A program made the position numbers and the translations under genes. 10,329 bases of DNA from DALYLB01 sp046154695 (lineage in GTDB: Bacteria > Acidobacteriota > Blastocatellia > RBC074): positions 1 to 10,329 of the forward strand of contig JBJXFI010000254.1 in the NCBI GenBank assembly GCA_046154695.1, given 5' to 3'. How positions within the stretch are numbered: position 1 is the first letter of the stretch; every line of letters starts with the position of its first letter. The notes below the pieces were generated by a model that worked only from the letters and a program-made list of their open reading frames with translations, had not been told where the DNA came from and made no database searches. Positions 1 through 10,282 of the stretch are shown here, piece after piece.

Positions 1-3438
<3,438 letters not shown>

Positions 3439-3450
3439 TTTTTGAAGCGA

Positions 3451-3503
3451 GCGCCGCTGCCGGACATCCAATGCGGGCCCTTCCCTCGCAGGATGAGCGG
3501 CGC
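3451..3503. repeat. Inverted repeat between the oxidoreductase and NTF2-like genes
   Basis: Perfect 8-base arms, GCGCCGCT at 3451-3458 and AGCGGCGC at 3496-3503, enclose a 37-base loop just after the oxidoreductase stop. There is no T-run after the right arm, so this is not a typical intrinsic terminator. It could be an mRNA 3'-end structure or chance in GC-rich DNA. Confidence 0.25.
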
Positions 3504-3547
3504 GATCGTGAATGCCGGACGTTTGTAAAACACACGCAAAAACCAAC

Positions 3548-3553
3548 AAGGAG
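3548..3553 (+). promoter_or_regulatory. Ribosome binding site fixing the start at 3561
   Basis: AAGGAG lies 7 bases before ATG 3561. It decides against the longer in-frame start at 3471, whose extra 30 residues are charged, unlike the family, and have no comparable site. Confidence 0.85.
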
Positions 3554-3560
3554 AAAAGAA

Positions 3561-3956
3561 ATGGCCAGTCAAAACCTCGAAACGATTCAGGGCGCGTATG
3601 CGGCATTCGCGAAGGGGGACGTCCCCGGCGTACTGGGCGTGCTGGACGCGGAGGTCGCCTGGACGGAAGCCGAGGGATTCCCTTACGGCGGAACCTATAA
3701 CGGCCCCAACGCCGTGCTGGAAGGCGTGTTTATGCGGCTGGGAACGGAGTGGGACGGGTTTGCCGCCGTGCCTGCCGAGTTCATCGACGGCGGAGACAAG
3801 ATCGTCTCGCTGGGCACCTACAGCGGAACGTATAAGGCGACGGGCAGGAGTTTCCGGGCCGATTTCGCGCACGTGTGGACGTTTCGCGACGGCAAGGTCG
3901 TCCGGTTTGTACAGTACACGGATACACTGCTCGTGAATCGGGTGCTGCAGGCATAG
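3561..3956 (+). CDS. SnoaL/NTF2-fold protein (ketosteroid-isomerase-related)
   Basis: A 131-residue cytoplasmic protein of the NTF2-like superfamily, whose members form a cone-shaped alpha+beta barrel used for small-molecule binding or isomerase/hydrolase chemistry. The N-terminal helix (NLETIQGAYAAFAKGDVPGV, residues 5-24) and the following segment around VLDAEVAWTEAEG (28-39) are the usual SnoaL-like opening. GTYNGPNAVLEGVF (44-57) and the C-terminal strands FAHVWTFRDGKVVRFVQYTDT (102-122) complete the fold, and the length is normal for a single domain. No signal peptide or membrane segment is visible. A strong ribosome site and the 122-base gap from the oxidoreductase suggest separate translation; whether it has its own promoter is unclear. 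The substrate cannot be told, because catalytic residues vary widely in this family. Family assignment is good; function is unknown. Confidence 0.88.
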   Translation: MASQNLETIQGAYAAFAKGDVPGVLGVLDAEVAWTEAEGFPYGGTYNGPNAVLEGVFMRLGTEWDGFAAVPAEFIDGGDKIVSLGTYSGTYKATGRSFRADFAHVWTFRDGKVVRFVQYTDTLLVNRVLQA

Positions 3957-4016
3957 GCCCCGGATGGGTCGCACCGCCTCTAAATCAGGCCCAAAACATT
4001 CGGACACAAGATGAAT

Positions 4017-4066
4017 CACGGGGGACACGAGGAGGCAAAAACAATCTTTTCCCCGTCTCCCCCGTG
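4017..4066. repeat. Imperfect inverted repeat with a 13-base stem
   Basis: Arms 4017-4029 (CACGGGGGACACG) and 4054-4066 (CGTCTCCCCCGTG) pair with one mismatch around a 24-base loop that includes AGGAGG. No T-run follows, so it is probably a 3' mRNA stabiliser or weak terminator-like structure downstream of the NTF2-like gene. Confidence 0.4.
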
Positions 4067-4116
4067 GTGAAGCCGTCTCAATGTTGTGTGTTTTGATTTA
4101 GTTGCGGGCGAGGTTC

Positions 4117-4145
4117 GAGAGCGGCCCGTTCTCTTTTGCCTTTTT
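4117..4145 (+). terminator. Probable intrinsic terminator of the NTF2-like gene
   Basis: A 7-bp stem GAGAGCG (4117-4123) / CGTTCTC (4127-4133), with one G-T pair and a GCC loop, is followed by two T-runs (4134-4137 and 4141-4145). The hairpin is short but placed correctly, about 160 bases after the stop at 3956 and about 110 before the next start. The 3957-4257 gap holds this, the inverted repeat upstream of it, and a small GGCGGA-TTC-TCCGCC hairpin at 4194-4208; I see no gene in it. Confidence 0.45.
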
Positions 4146-4244
4146 CGCGCATCCCCGCCATAATCACGCCGTTTTTGGTTAGACCATATCTTGGGCGGAT
4201 TCTCCGCCATCAACTAGTGAACAATTGATCCGTCGGAAAGCATT

Positions 4245-4250
4245 GGAGGA
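4245..4250 (+). promoter_or_regulatory. Ribosome binding site fixing the permease start at 4258
   Basis: GGAGGA lies 7 bases before ATG 4258. It overrules the in-frame TTG at 4225, which would add 11 charged residues ahead of the first membrane helix and has no comparable site. Confidence 0.85.
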
Positions 4251-4257
4251 CACGTGT

Positions 4258-5460
4258 ATGAATCAACGTAGGCTGTTCATTGCCAGCTGTCTGTCTCTGG
4301 TCGTCACCGCGATGATCTTTGCGCTGCGAGGCAACGTGGAAGATCTGGTTCTGAGCGATCCGGCCATCAGCGGGTATTTTCCCGTCGGGTCGGCGCGGGA
4401 AAATTACGGCTGGCTTTCGACAATGGCCTTCTTTGGATTTGCGGCCTCGATCCTGGTCACCTCGCCGATGCTCGACACGCTGGGGATGCGGAATCTGCTC
4501 TACCTGGCGTTCGGGCTGCACATCCTCGGCGTGGTCGGGTTCATCGCCGCGCCCAGCTACACGGTGATGTCGGTCTCGATGCTGCTCGCGGGATTCGGCA
4601 ACGGCCTGGTCGAGGCGGTCATCAACCCGCTGATCGCCACGATGTTTCCGAACGAGAAGACGCACAGGCTGAATGTCCTGCACGCGTGGTGGCCCGGGGG
4701 GCTGATCATCGGCGGGCTGCTCGGGTATTTCATGAAACAGGCGAATCTGCATTGGAAGGTTCAGATCGGCGTCATCCTGGTTCCGACGATCATTTACGGG
4801 ATCCTGCTCTTCGGCCAGAAGTTCCCGTTGACGGAGCGGGCGGCTTCGGGCATTTCGACGGGCGACATGCTCAAGACGGCGCTCAATCCAGCGTTTCTGC
4901 TGCTGCTCGGCTGCATGATGATCACGGCCTCGATCGAGCTGGCGCCCGGCCAGATGGTCGATTCGGTGCTCAACAAGCTGGCGGGGATGAGCGGCATTCT
5001 GATTCTGGTGTACGGCAGCGCGCTGATGTTCGTGCTCCGCTATTTCGCCGGGCCGATCGCGCACAAGATCTCGCCGATCGGGATGATGTGCGCCTCGGTG
5101 GTGCTGGCGGCCGGCGGTCTCTTCATGCTCGCGAACGTGACCTCGACGACGACGGCCTATCTGGCGGCGACGGTCTTCTATGTCGGCGTCTGTTTCATGT
5201 GGCCGACGATGCTCGGCATCACCTCCGAGCGCTTCCCGGAAGGCGGCGCGTTCACGATGGGATTGATGGGGTTCGCCGGACAGTTCGCGCTCGGGGTCGT
5301 CATCTTCAACATGGGCAAGGTTCGCGACAGCGTCGGGGACGCCGCCTCGTTCCGGTATGTCGCGATGATGGCTGTCGCGCCCTTCATTGTCTTCGCGCTG
5401 TGGTGGCTGAAGGACCGCGCCGCCGGCGGCTACAAGGCCGTGAAACTGAGCCAGGGCTGA
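4258..5460 (+). CDS. MFS permease, resembling FucP-type sugar transporters
   Basis: A 400-residue inner-membrane secondary transporter. Hydrophobic segments at roughly 6-24, 52-72, 79-97, 103-123, 144-160, 166-186, 210-228, 244-264, 273-292, 297-319, 334-352 and 366-384 give the 12 helices expected of a major facilitator. The TM4-TM5 stretch is the best family clue: E119, N123-P124, then NEKTHRLNVLHAWWPGG (132-148). Its K-x-x-x-L-N-x-L-H-x-x-x-x-G-G pattern resembles the fucose-permease/sugar MFS branch. Proton-coupled uptake of a sugar or similar solute is an inference, and the substrate cannot be named. The gene stands alone between two terminators, with no catabolic or regulatory partner beside it to suggest the cargo. 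Length is complete and no helix appears lost. MFS membership is secure and the subfamily moderate. Confidence 0.92.
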   Translation: MNQRRLFIASCLSLVVTAMIFALRGNVEDLVLSDPAISGYFPVGSARENYGWLSTMAFFGFAASILVTSPMLDTLGMRNLLYLAFGLHILGVVGFIAAPSYTVMSVSMLLAGFGNGLVEAVINPLIATMFPNEKTHRLNVLHAWWPGGLIIGGLLGYFMKQANLHWKVQIGVILVPTIIYGILLFGQKFPLTERAASGISTGDMLKTALNPAFLLLLGCMMITASIELAPGQMVDSVLNKLAGMSGILILVYGSALMFVLRYFAGPIAHKISPIGMMCASVVLAAGGLFMLANVTSTTTAYLAATVFYVGVCFMWPTMLGITSERFPEGGAFTMGLMGFAGQFALGVVIFNMGKVRDSVGDAASFRYVAMMAVAPFIVFALWWLKDRAAGGYKAVKLSQG

Positions 5461-5473
5461 GGAGATCGACATC

Positions 5474-5504
5474 GGGAGCGGCACTCGCCATGCCGCTCCC
5501 TTTT
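5474..5504 (+). terminator. Strong intrinsic terminator of the MFS gene
   Basis: A perfect 10-bp stem, GGGAGCGGCA (5474-5483) / TGCCGCTCCC (5491-5500), with a 7-base loop is followed at once by TTTT. It begins 13 bases after the permease stop. The minus-strand gene opposite ends inside the T-run (stop 5505-5503). The opposite side lacks a clear A-run, so termination of the minus-strand gene here would be weaker. Confidence 0.85.
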
Positions 5505-5742
5505 ACCCGCCGATGATTCCCGCCATGCCACAGTTCATGCAGCGATAGAGCGTTCCCGCGCGTTCGGGGAAGACCTGAATGCGCGCCCATCCGCACACGT
5601 GCTGCGCCTCGACCTCGAAGAGCGAGTAATATTGATCGTCTGTGATCGAGAGCAGCGCGTCGAAGATCGACTGCTCCGCCCTCGTGTTCTGATCGACAGC
5701 TCGAAAGAAGTCCAGTTCGTATTCGCTATATCCGTCTGGCAT
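5503..5742 (-). CDS. Small Cys-containing protein of unknown function
   Basis: A 79-residue soluble protein that I do not recognise. It opens acidic and aromatic (MPDGYSEYELDFFRAVDQNT), continues with a probable helix (RAEQSIFDALLSITDDQYYSLFE), then HVCGWARIQVFPERAGTLYRC and CMNCGMAGIIGG. One Cys in HVCG and the pair in CMNC could bind a metal, but a fourth Cys is absent; the His before the first Cys could contribute. The amino-acid mix is protein-like, unlike the shadows of neighbouring genes. The ATG at 5742 has no good ribosome site. A GTG at 5796 does (GGGGAG, 8 bases away) and would give 97 residues, but the added part comes from AT-rich, repeat-like sequence, so I prefer 5742. It converges on the MFS gene. 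Moderately sure it is a gene, with no functional call. Confidence 0.6.
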   Translation of the reverse strand: MPDGYSEYELDFFRAVDQNTRAEQSIFDALLSITDDQYYSLFEVEAQHVCGWARIQVFPERAGTLYRCMNCGMAGIIGG

Positions 5743-5785
5743 AGTTGAAAGTTGGGAATTGACAGTTGATATTGGGGATATGACG

Positions 5786-5801
5786 AAGCGGTTCACCGCT
5801 T
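5786..5801. repeat. Short hairpin upstream of the small Cys-protein gene
   Basis: AAGCGG (5786-5791) and CCGCTT (5796-5801) form a 6-bp stem around a TTCA loop. It overlaps the alternative GTG start on the minus strand, so it could mask that start in mRNA, or be chance. Confidence 0.3.
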
Positions 5802-5803
5802 AC

Positions 5804-5851
5804 GCTCCCCGGAACGACAATGGGCGCCCGGCAGCCGGGCGCGCTGGGAGC
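5804..5851. repeat. Nested palindrome between the divergent small Cys-protein and HAD genes
   Basis: Inner arms GCGCCCGGC (5824-5832) and GCCGGGCGC (5834-5842) are perfect around one base, so a single strand would fold as a 7-bp stem with a 5-base loop. Outer arms GCTCCC (5804-5809) and GGGAGC (5846-5851) flank it. No T-run follows on either strand. It could be an operator, a cruciform or a small intergenic repeat. The rest of 5743-5909 holds the AT-richer tract and the HAD ribosome site (GGAGGA at 5894-5899). Confidence 0.45.
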
Positions 5852-5909
5852 ATATCCTGCGCGCACGCGAACGGGCAAGAGAGAGAAATAGTTGGAGGAA
5901 TGGATTTAG

Positions 5910-6524
5910 ATGAGTTCGAAACAGGCGATTGTCTTCGATCTGGGCGGGGTGTTGATCGACTGGAACCCGCGGCATATGTATCGGAAGATCTTCGGCGGGG
6001 ATGAGGACGCGATGGAGCGATTCCTGTCGGAGATCTGCACGGGAGAGTGGAACGCGAAGCAGGACGCGGGGCGTCCGCTGTCGGTCGCGACCGAGGAGCT
6101 GGTGGCGAGGCATCCGGCGCGGGAGGATCTGATTCGCGCCTATTACGCCCGATGGGCCGAGATGGTCGCGGGCGCGATCGAGCCCACGGTGGAGATTCTG
6201 GCGGCCCTGAAGGAGGGCGGGTATCCGCTGTACGCATTGAGCAACTGGTCGGCCGAGACCTATCCGATCGCGCGCGCGCGGTTCGCCTTCTTCGAGCTGT
6301 TCGATCACGTCGTCATCTCCGGAGAGATCGAGATGGTCAAGCCGGACCGCGAGATCTTCGATCATTTATTGGAGAAGGCGGGCCGCCGGGCGCGGGAGTG
6401 CGTCTTCATTGACGATTTGCCGGGGAATGTGGTGGCGGCGGCGGCGCTGGGCTTCGATTCGATCCATTTTCGATCCCCGCGTCAATTGCGGGAGGATCTG
6501 CTGCACCGGGGGATTCCGCAATAA
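5910..6524 (+). CDS. HAD superfamily hydrolase, subfamily IA (YihX-like phosphatase)
   Basis: A 204-residue cytoplasmic HAD phosphatase. Motif I is FDLGGVLID (nucleophile D10), motif II is the Ser of SNWS (S111), motif III is K144 in VKPDREIF, and motif IV is the acid pair D168-D169 in FIDDLPGN. The helical cap lies between about residues 18 and 85, as in subfamily IA. Position +2 of motif I is Gly where most HAD phosphatases have Asp, a variant I also recall in YihX (DLGNV), the sugar-1-phosphate phosphatase of E. coli. SNW after motif II also fits that branch. A sugar phosphate substrate is therefore plausible but unproven; haloacid-dehalogenase-type chemistry is less likely. GGAGGA lies 10 bases before the start; an ATG at 5900 is in another frame and too close to it. 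The gene converges on the peptidase with 27 bases between, and no terminator is visible there. Confidence 0.88.
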   Translation: MSSKQAIVFDLGGVLIDWNPRHMYRKIFGGDEDAMERFLSEICTGEWNAKQDAGRPLSVATEELVARHPAREDLIRAYYARWAEMVAGAIEPTVEILAALKEGGYPLYALSNWSAETYPIARARFAFFELFDHVVISGEIEMVKPDREIFDHLLEKAGRRARECVFIDDLPGNVVAAAALGFDSIHFRSPRQLREDLLHRGIPQ

Positions 6525-6551
6525 ATGGATTTGTCGACGTGGAAGTTTCGG

Positions 6552-7787
6552 CTACGCCACGCCCGCCATCAGCAGCGCCATCAGCAATGCGCGTTTATAG
6601 CCGGTTTCGCGGCCGGTGGGGTCATACCATTCGGTCAGCCGGTGGGAATCGTTCGAGAATCCGCCGACGCCGATGGTGATGGCAGGAACCTGCAGGCTGA
6701 TCGGGAGGTTCGAATCGGTTGATGCGCGATTGAGGAGCGGTGTGATTCCGAGCGACCGGGAGGCCTCGGTGGCGGCGCGAACCAGGGCGGAATCGCGGGG
6801 CGTTTCGCCCGACGGCCGATTGCCGATCAACTGGACTTCGACCGCGAGTTTCCGGCCCGACGCCGCGCGCATGACATTCTCATCGAGCGTGGAGCGATTG
6901 ATCGCCGCGAGCAGGAATTCCTCGATGCGGGAAAGCTCCGGCTCCTCGGTCGAGCGAAGATCGATGTCCATCTGCGCCCATTGCGGAATCACGTTGACCG
7001 ATTCGCCGCCCTCGATGCGGCCGATGTTGTAGGTCGTTCGCGGAATGGCCGGGGCGCGGTATTCGGCCATGCGGGAGATGACCCGGCCGAGCGCGTGCAC
7101 CGGATTGACGACGCCGAAATCTCCCCAGCTATGTCCGCCCGGACCGCCGAACCGCACGCGATACCGGCGGGATCCGAGCGCCTGGTGCGTGATGTAATCC
7201 ACGCCGGGCCCGTCGAACGAGACAAAGGCGGTGACGCGGCCGGCCAGCCGGCCTTCCCGGAACAGATGGCGGACGCCGCGCAGATCGCCCTCTCCCTCTT
7301 CCCCCACGGTCGCCACAAACGCGATCGCGCCGCGCGTTCGGATCTCTCCCGCGCTCAACGCCTGAATGACCCCGATCAGCGCCGCCAGCCCCGTCCCGTC
7401 GTCCGCGATTCCCGGGGCGCACAATCGCGCCCCGACCCGGCGTACCTTGACGTCCGTGCCCTCCGGAAAGACCGTGTCCAGATGCGCCGACAACACCAGC
7501 AGCGGATAATCGGACTCTCCCCGATGGAAACCGATGCAGTTTCCCTCGCTGTCGATGTGCACCTCCTTCAATCCCAGCTCATTGAACCGGGCGGCGAAGT
7601 ATCGGGCCCGCTCCTGTTCCTTGAACGGCGGCGCCGGAATTTCACAGATCCGGATATGCTCCGCCGTGAATCGCGCCGCCGATTCGTCGATGAAATCGAA
7701 GGCTTTTTGCACACGCGGATCCGTCAACAACTGCGCCGCCGTTTGAAACGGGCGCCGGTCAGTGAGCGAGATGATGGATGCAGGCAT
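6552..7787 (-). CDS. M20 family zinc metallopeptidase
   Basis: A 411-residue cytoplasmic co-catalytic di-zinc hydrolase of the M20 family (PepT/CPG2/ArgE relatives), which cleave small peptides or N-acyl amino acids. All core residues are visible: SAHLDTVF (H102, with D104 assisting), GIADDGTG (bridging D129 or D130), GEEGEGD (general base E163, zinc ligand E164), FDGPG (D192) and the last His in SNDSHRLTEWYD (H382). The inserted dimerisation domain covers about 205-320 and includes GGPGGHSWGD. A helical N-terminal part of about 60 residues precedes the catalytic domain. No signal peptide is seen. The ATG at 7787 has a GGGGAA about 9 bases upstream. The substrate (peptide, acyl amino acid, or another amide) cannot be settled. 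It is transcribed away from tdk across a control region with a palindrome. Family call is firm. Confidence 0.93.
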   Translation of the reverse strand: MPASIISLTDRRPFQTAAQLLTDPRVQKAFDFIDESAARFTAEHIRICEIPAPPFKEQERARYFAARFNELGLKEVHIDSEGNCIGFHRGESDYPLLVLSAHLDTVFPEGTDVKVRRVGARLCAPGIADDGTGLAALIGVIQALSAGEIRTRGAIAFVATVGEEGEGDLRGVRHLFREGRLAGRVTAFVSFDGPGVDYITHQALGSRRYRVRFGGPGGHSWGDFGVVNPVHALGRVISRMAEYRAPAIPRTTYNIGRIEGGESVNVIPQWAQMDIDLRSTEEPELSRIEEFLLAAINRSTLDENVMRAASGRKLAVEVQLIGNRPSGETPRDSALVRAATEASRSLGITPLLNRASTDSNLPISLQVPAITIGVGGFSNDSHRLTEWYDPTGRETGYKRALLMALLMAGVA

Positions 7788-7815
7788 GAATCTGATTCCC
7801 CGGGTTGTTCGATCG

Positions 7816-7839
7816 GCGGATTGTCATTGTTCAATCCGC
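7816..7839. promoter_or_regulatory. Palindrome in the peptidase/tdk divergent region, possible operator
   Basis: Perfect 8-base arms GCGGATTG (7816-7823) and CAATCCGC (7832-7839) are separated by 8 bases. It sits about 30 bases ahead of the peptidase start and about 125 ahead of tdk. No T-run follows on either strand, so a repressor site or a 5'-leader hairpin is more likely than a terminator. Confidence 0.4.
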
Positions 7840-7884
7840 ACCGGAAAAAATCAAATGCCTCGTTCCCGCCGGCCATCTCTTTTC

Positions 7885-7913
7885 TTGCGCCGCTTCCGGG
7901 TTTGGTGTAGAAC
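7885..7913 (+). promoter_or_regulatory. Possible sigma-70-type promoter for the tdk unit
   Basis: TTGCGC (7885-7890) and TAGAAC (7908-7913) are 17 bases apart and match the -35 and -10 consensus at 3 and 4 of 6 positions. Transcription would start near 7920 and give a leader of about 45 bases. Weak on sequence alone; position is the main support. Confidence 0.3.
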
Positions 7914-7963
7914 GAGGCCGCATTCGAAAAAGAGGAACGTAAAAAAAGAAAGGCCAGAGAACG

Positions 7964-8542
7964 TTGGAGCGTCATTCGATTGAATCAGGATGGATTGAGG
8001 TTATTACAGGTTCGATGTTCAGCGGCAAGAGCGAAGAGTTGATTCGTCGCCTGCGCCGCGCGCAGATCGCCCGGCGGAAGGTGCAGATCTTCAAACCGGT
8101 CATCGATGTGCGGTTTTCCGAGATACATATCGTCTCGCATTCCGAGATGAAGATCCCCTCGCAGGCGGTCAAATCCGCGGACGAGATTCTGGCCTCGGTC
8201 GAGCTGGACACCGAGGTCGTGGGGATCGACGAGGGGCAGTTCTTCGATCATGATCTGGTCCGCGTGGTCAATCGGCTGGCCGATGATGGAATGCGGGTGA
8301 TCATCGCGGGGCTCGATATGGACTATCTGGGCCGCCCGTTCGAGCCCATGCCCTTGCTGCTGGCGATCGCCGAGGATATCACCAAGACGCGCGCGATCTG
8401 CATGAAGTGCGGCAGCCCCGCGACCTATACGCAGCGGCTGATCGAGAGCAAGGAGCGCGTCGTGGTCGGCGCCGCCGGGGCGTATGAGGCCCGCTGCCGG
8501 GCATGCTTCGATCCGCGTCTGTCCGAGATTGCGGGAGATTGA
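7964..8542 (+). CDS. tdk: Thymidine kinase, TK1 type
   Basis: Phosphorylates thymidine with ATP to dTMP in pyrimidine salvage; a cytoplasmic enzyme, usually tetrameric. In the 192-residue product the P-loop is GSMFSGKS (16-23), the Walker B/catalytic segment is DEGQFF (D89, general base E90), and LDMDYLGRPFEPMP (117-130) is the conserved substrate-side loop. The structural zinc is held by C146 and C149 (CMKCG) and C178 and C181 (CRACF), and the thymidine-binding lasso is GAAGAYEARCR (169-179). All expected parts are present. The start appears to be TTG 7964: the frame has a TAA at 7940-7942 and no ATG or GTG before the conserved GWIEVITGSMF, and GAAAGG lies 10 bases upstream. A rarer ATT start cannot be ruled out. 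It is first in a probable unit with glpX, 29 bases on. Confidence 0.95.
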   Translation: MERHSIESGWIEVITGSMFSGKSEELIRRLRRAQIARRKVQIFKPVIDVRFSEIHIVSHSEMKIPSQAVKSADEILASVELDTEVVGIDEGQFFDHDLVRVVNRLADDGMRVIIAGLDMDYLGRPFEPMPLLLAIAEDITKTRAICMKCGSPATYTQRLIESKERVVVGAAGAYEARCRACFDPRLSEIAGD

Positions 8543-8571
8543 CGATAAAGAGGTTTCGAGGAGTCCGCGCC

Positions 8572-9618
<1,047 letters not shown>

Positions 9619-9650
9619 GATCGCGCGGGCCGCCCGCAGCTGCTTCGATT

Positions 9651-10166
9651 ATGGCCTCAGATGAACGCACTCTATCCGAATCGGGCCGGGCCGGAATCGT
9701 TCATGCCGCCCTGCTCGGACTGACCGCCGCATGGATCGGCATGATCTTCCTCGCGCCATGGTCGATGGCGGCGGGCAAACCGTTCGCGGCGGCCCTCCTT
9801 TACGGCGGATTCTCGAAGATCTGCCATCAGCTTCCCGACCGCACTTTTGACGCATTCGGATTTCCGCTCGGCGTGTGCTCTCGCTGCGCCGGGATCTATC
9901 TCGGGTTCGCCGCGGGACTTCTGCTCCTTCCCCTGGTGCGTTCGCCGCGCAGCGAAACGCTACCGGATCGTAGGTTCCTGCTGCTCGCGGCGCTTCCCTT
10001 GACGATCGATTTCGCGGGCGGGCTCTCCGGCCTTTTCGTCAACAGCTTTCTTTCGCGATCGCTGACGGGAGGGCTGTTCGGCATCGCCGCCGCCTTCTAT
10101 ATTCTTCCCGGCCTGGTCGCCGTCTTCGCGAAGCGTACTCGTCCGGGCCGTGTCGCGCTGCCCTGA
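9651..10166 (+). CDS. DUF2085 family membrane protein
   Basis: A 171-residue inner-membrane protein of unknown function. The DUF2085 hallmark is present: CHQLPDRTF (58-66) followed by GVCSRCAGIYLG (74-85), with C58, C76 and C79 conserved in the family. Membrane segments lie near 16-36, 45-55 (short), 80-97, 108-130 and 140-160. The Cys and His residues suggest metal or redox binding, but no function is established. The first ATG (9651) has no clear ribosome site. A GTG at 9615 in the same frame overlaps the glpX stop and would add 12 residues, so translation coupled to glpX is possible. With a 32-base gap it is probably the last gene of the tdk-glpX unit. Family call is good. Confidence 0.87.
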   Translation: MASDERTLSESGRAGIVHAALLGLTAAWIGMIFLAPWSMAAGKPFAAALLYGGFSKICHQLPDRTFDAFGFPLGVCSRCAGIYLGFAAGLLLLPLVRSPRSETLPDRRFLLLAALPLTIDFAGGLSGLFVNSFLSRSLTGGLFGIAAAFYILPGLVAVFAKRTRPGRVALP

Positions 10167-10191
10167 AGCGATGAAAATCGTTCGGCGTTCC

Positions 10192-10237
10192 GCCTTCAGG
10201 CGAGCTTCTGTCGGCGGGGGCCGGGCCGCCTGAAGGC
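10192..10237. repeat. 11-bp inverted repeat after the DUF2085 gene
   Basis: Perfect arms GCCTTCAGGCG (10192-10202) and CGCCTGAAGGC (10227-10237) flank a GC-rich 24-base loop. It begins 25 bases after the stop. No immediate T-run follows, so termination would be non-classical. It may stabilise the mRNA end or be part of the repeat cluster that continues to the right edge. Confidence 0.5.
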
Positions 10238-10282
10238 CAATGGCGTTAAGTTTAGAGGGTGTATTGAAGTTCTTTTGCCTCA

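Noticed and set aside
3471..3560. N-terminal extension of the NTF2-like protein
   Set aside because: The ATG at 3561 has an excellent ribosome site, and the extra residues do not look like the family.
3957..4257. Possible tRNA or riboswitch in the 300-base gap
   Set aside because: I could not find a cloverleaf, a T-loop-like segment or a known riboswitch core; only hairpins and a terminator are visible.
4210..5484. Open frame of 424 codons on the minus strand opposite the MFS gene
   Set aside because: Its translation is dominated by Arg, His, Asp and Gln with no recognisable domain, while the plus strand encodes a clear 12-helix transporter. It is a product of GC-rich third positions.
5900..6004. 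ATG at 5900 in another frame directly after GGAGGA
   Set aside because: It is only one base from the ribosome site and encodes a short peptide ending inside the HAD gene; the HAD start at 5910 is well placed.
6981..7910. Open frame of 309 codons on the plus strand opposite the peptidase gene
   Set aside because: It has no domain signal and is rich in Arg and Pro; the minus strand has every M20 active-site residue.
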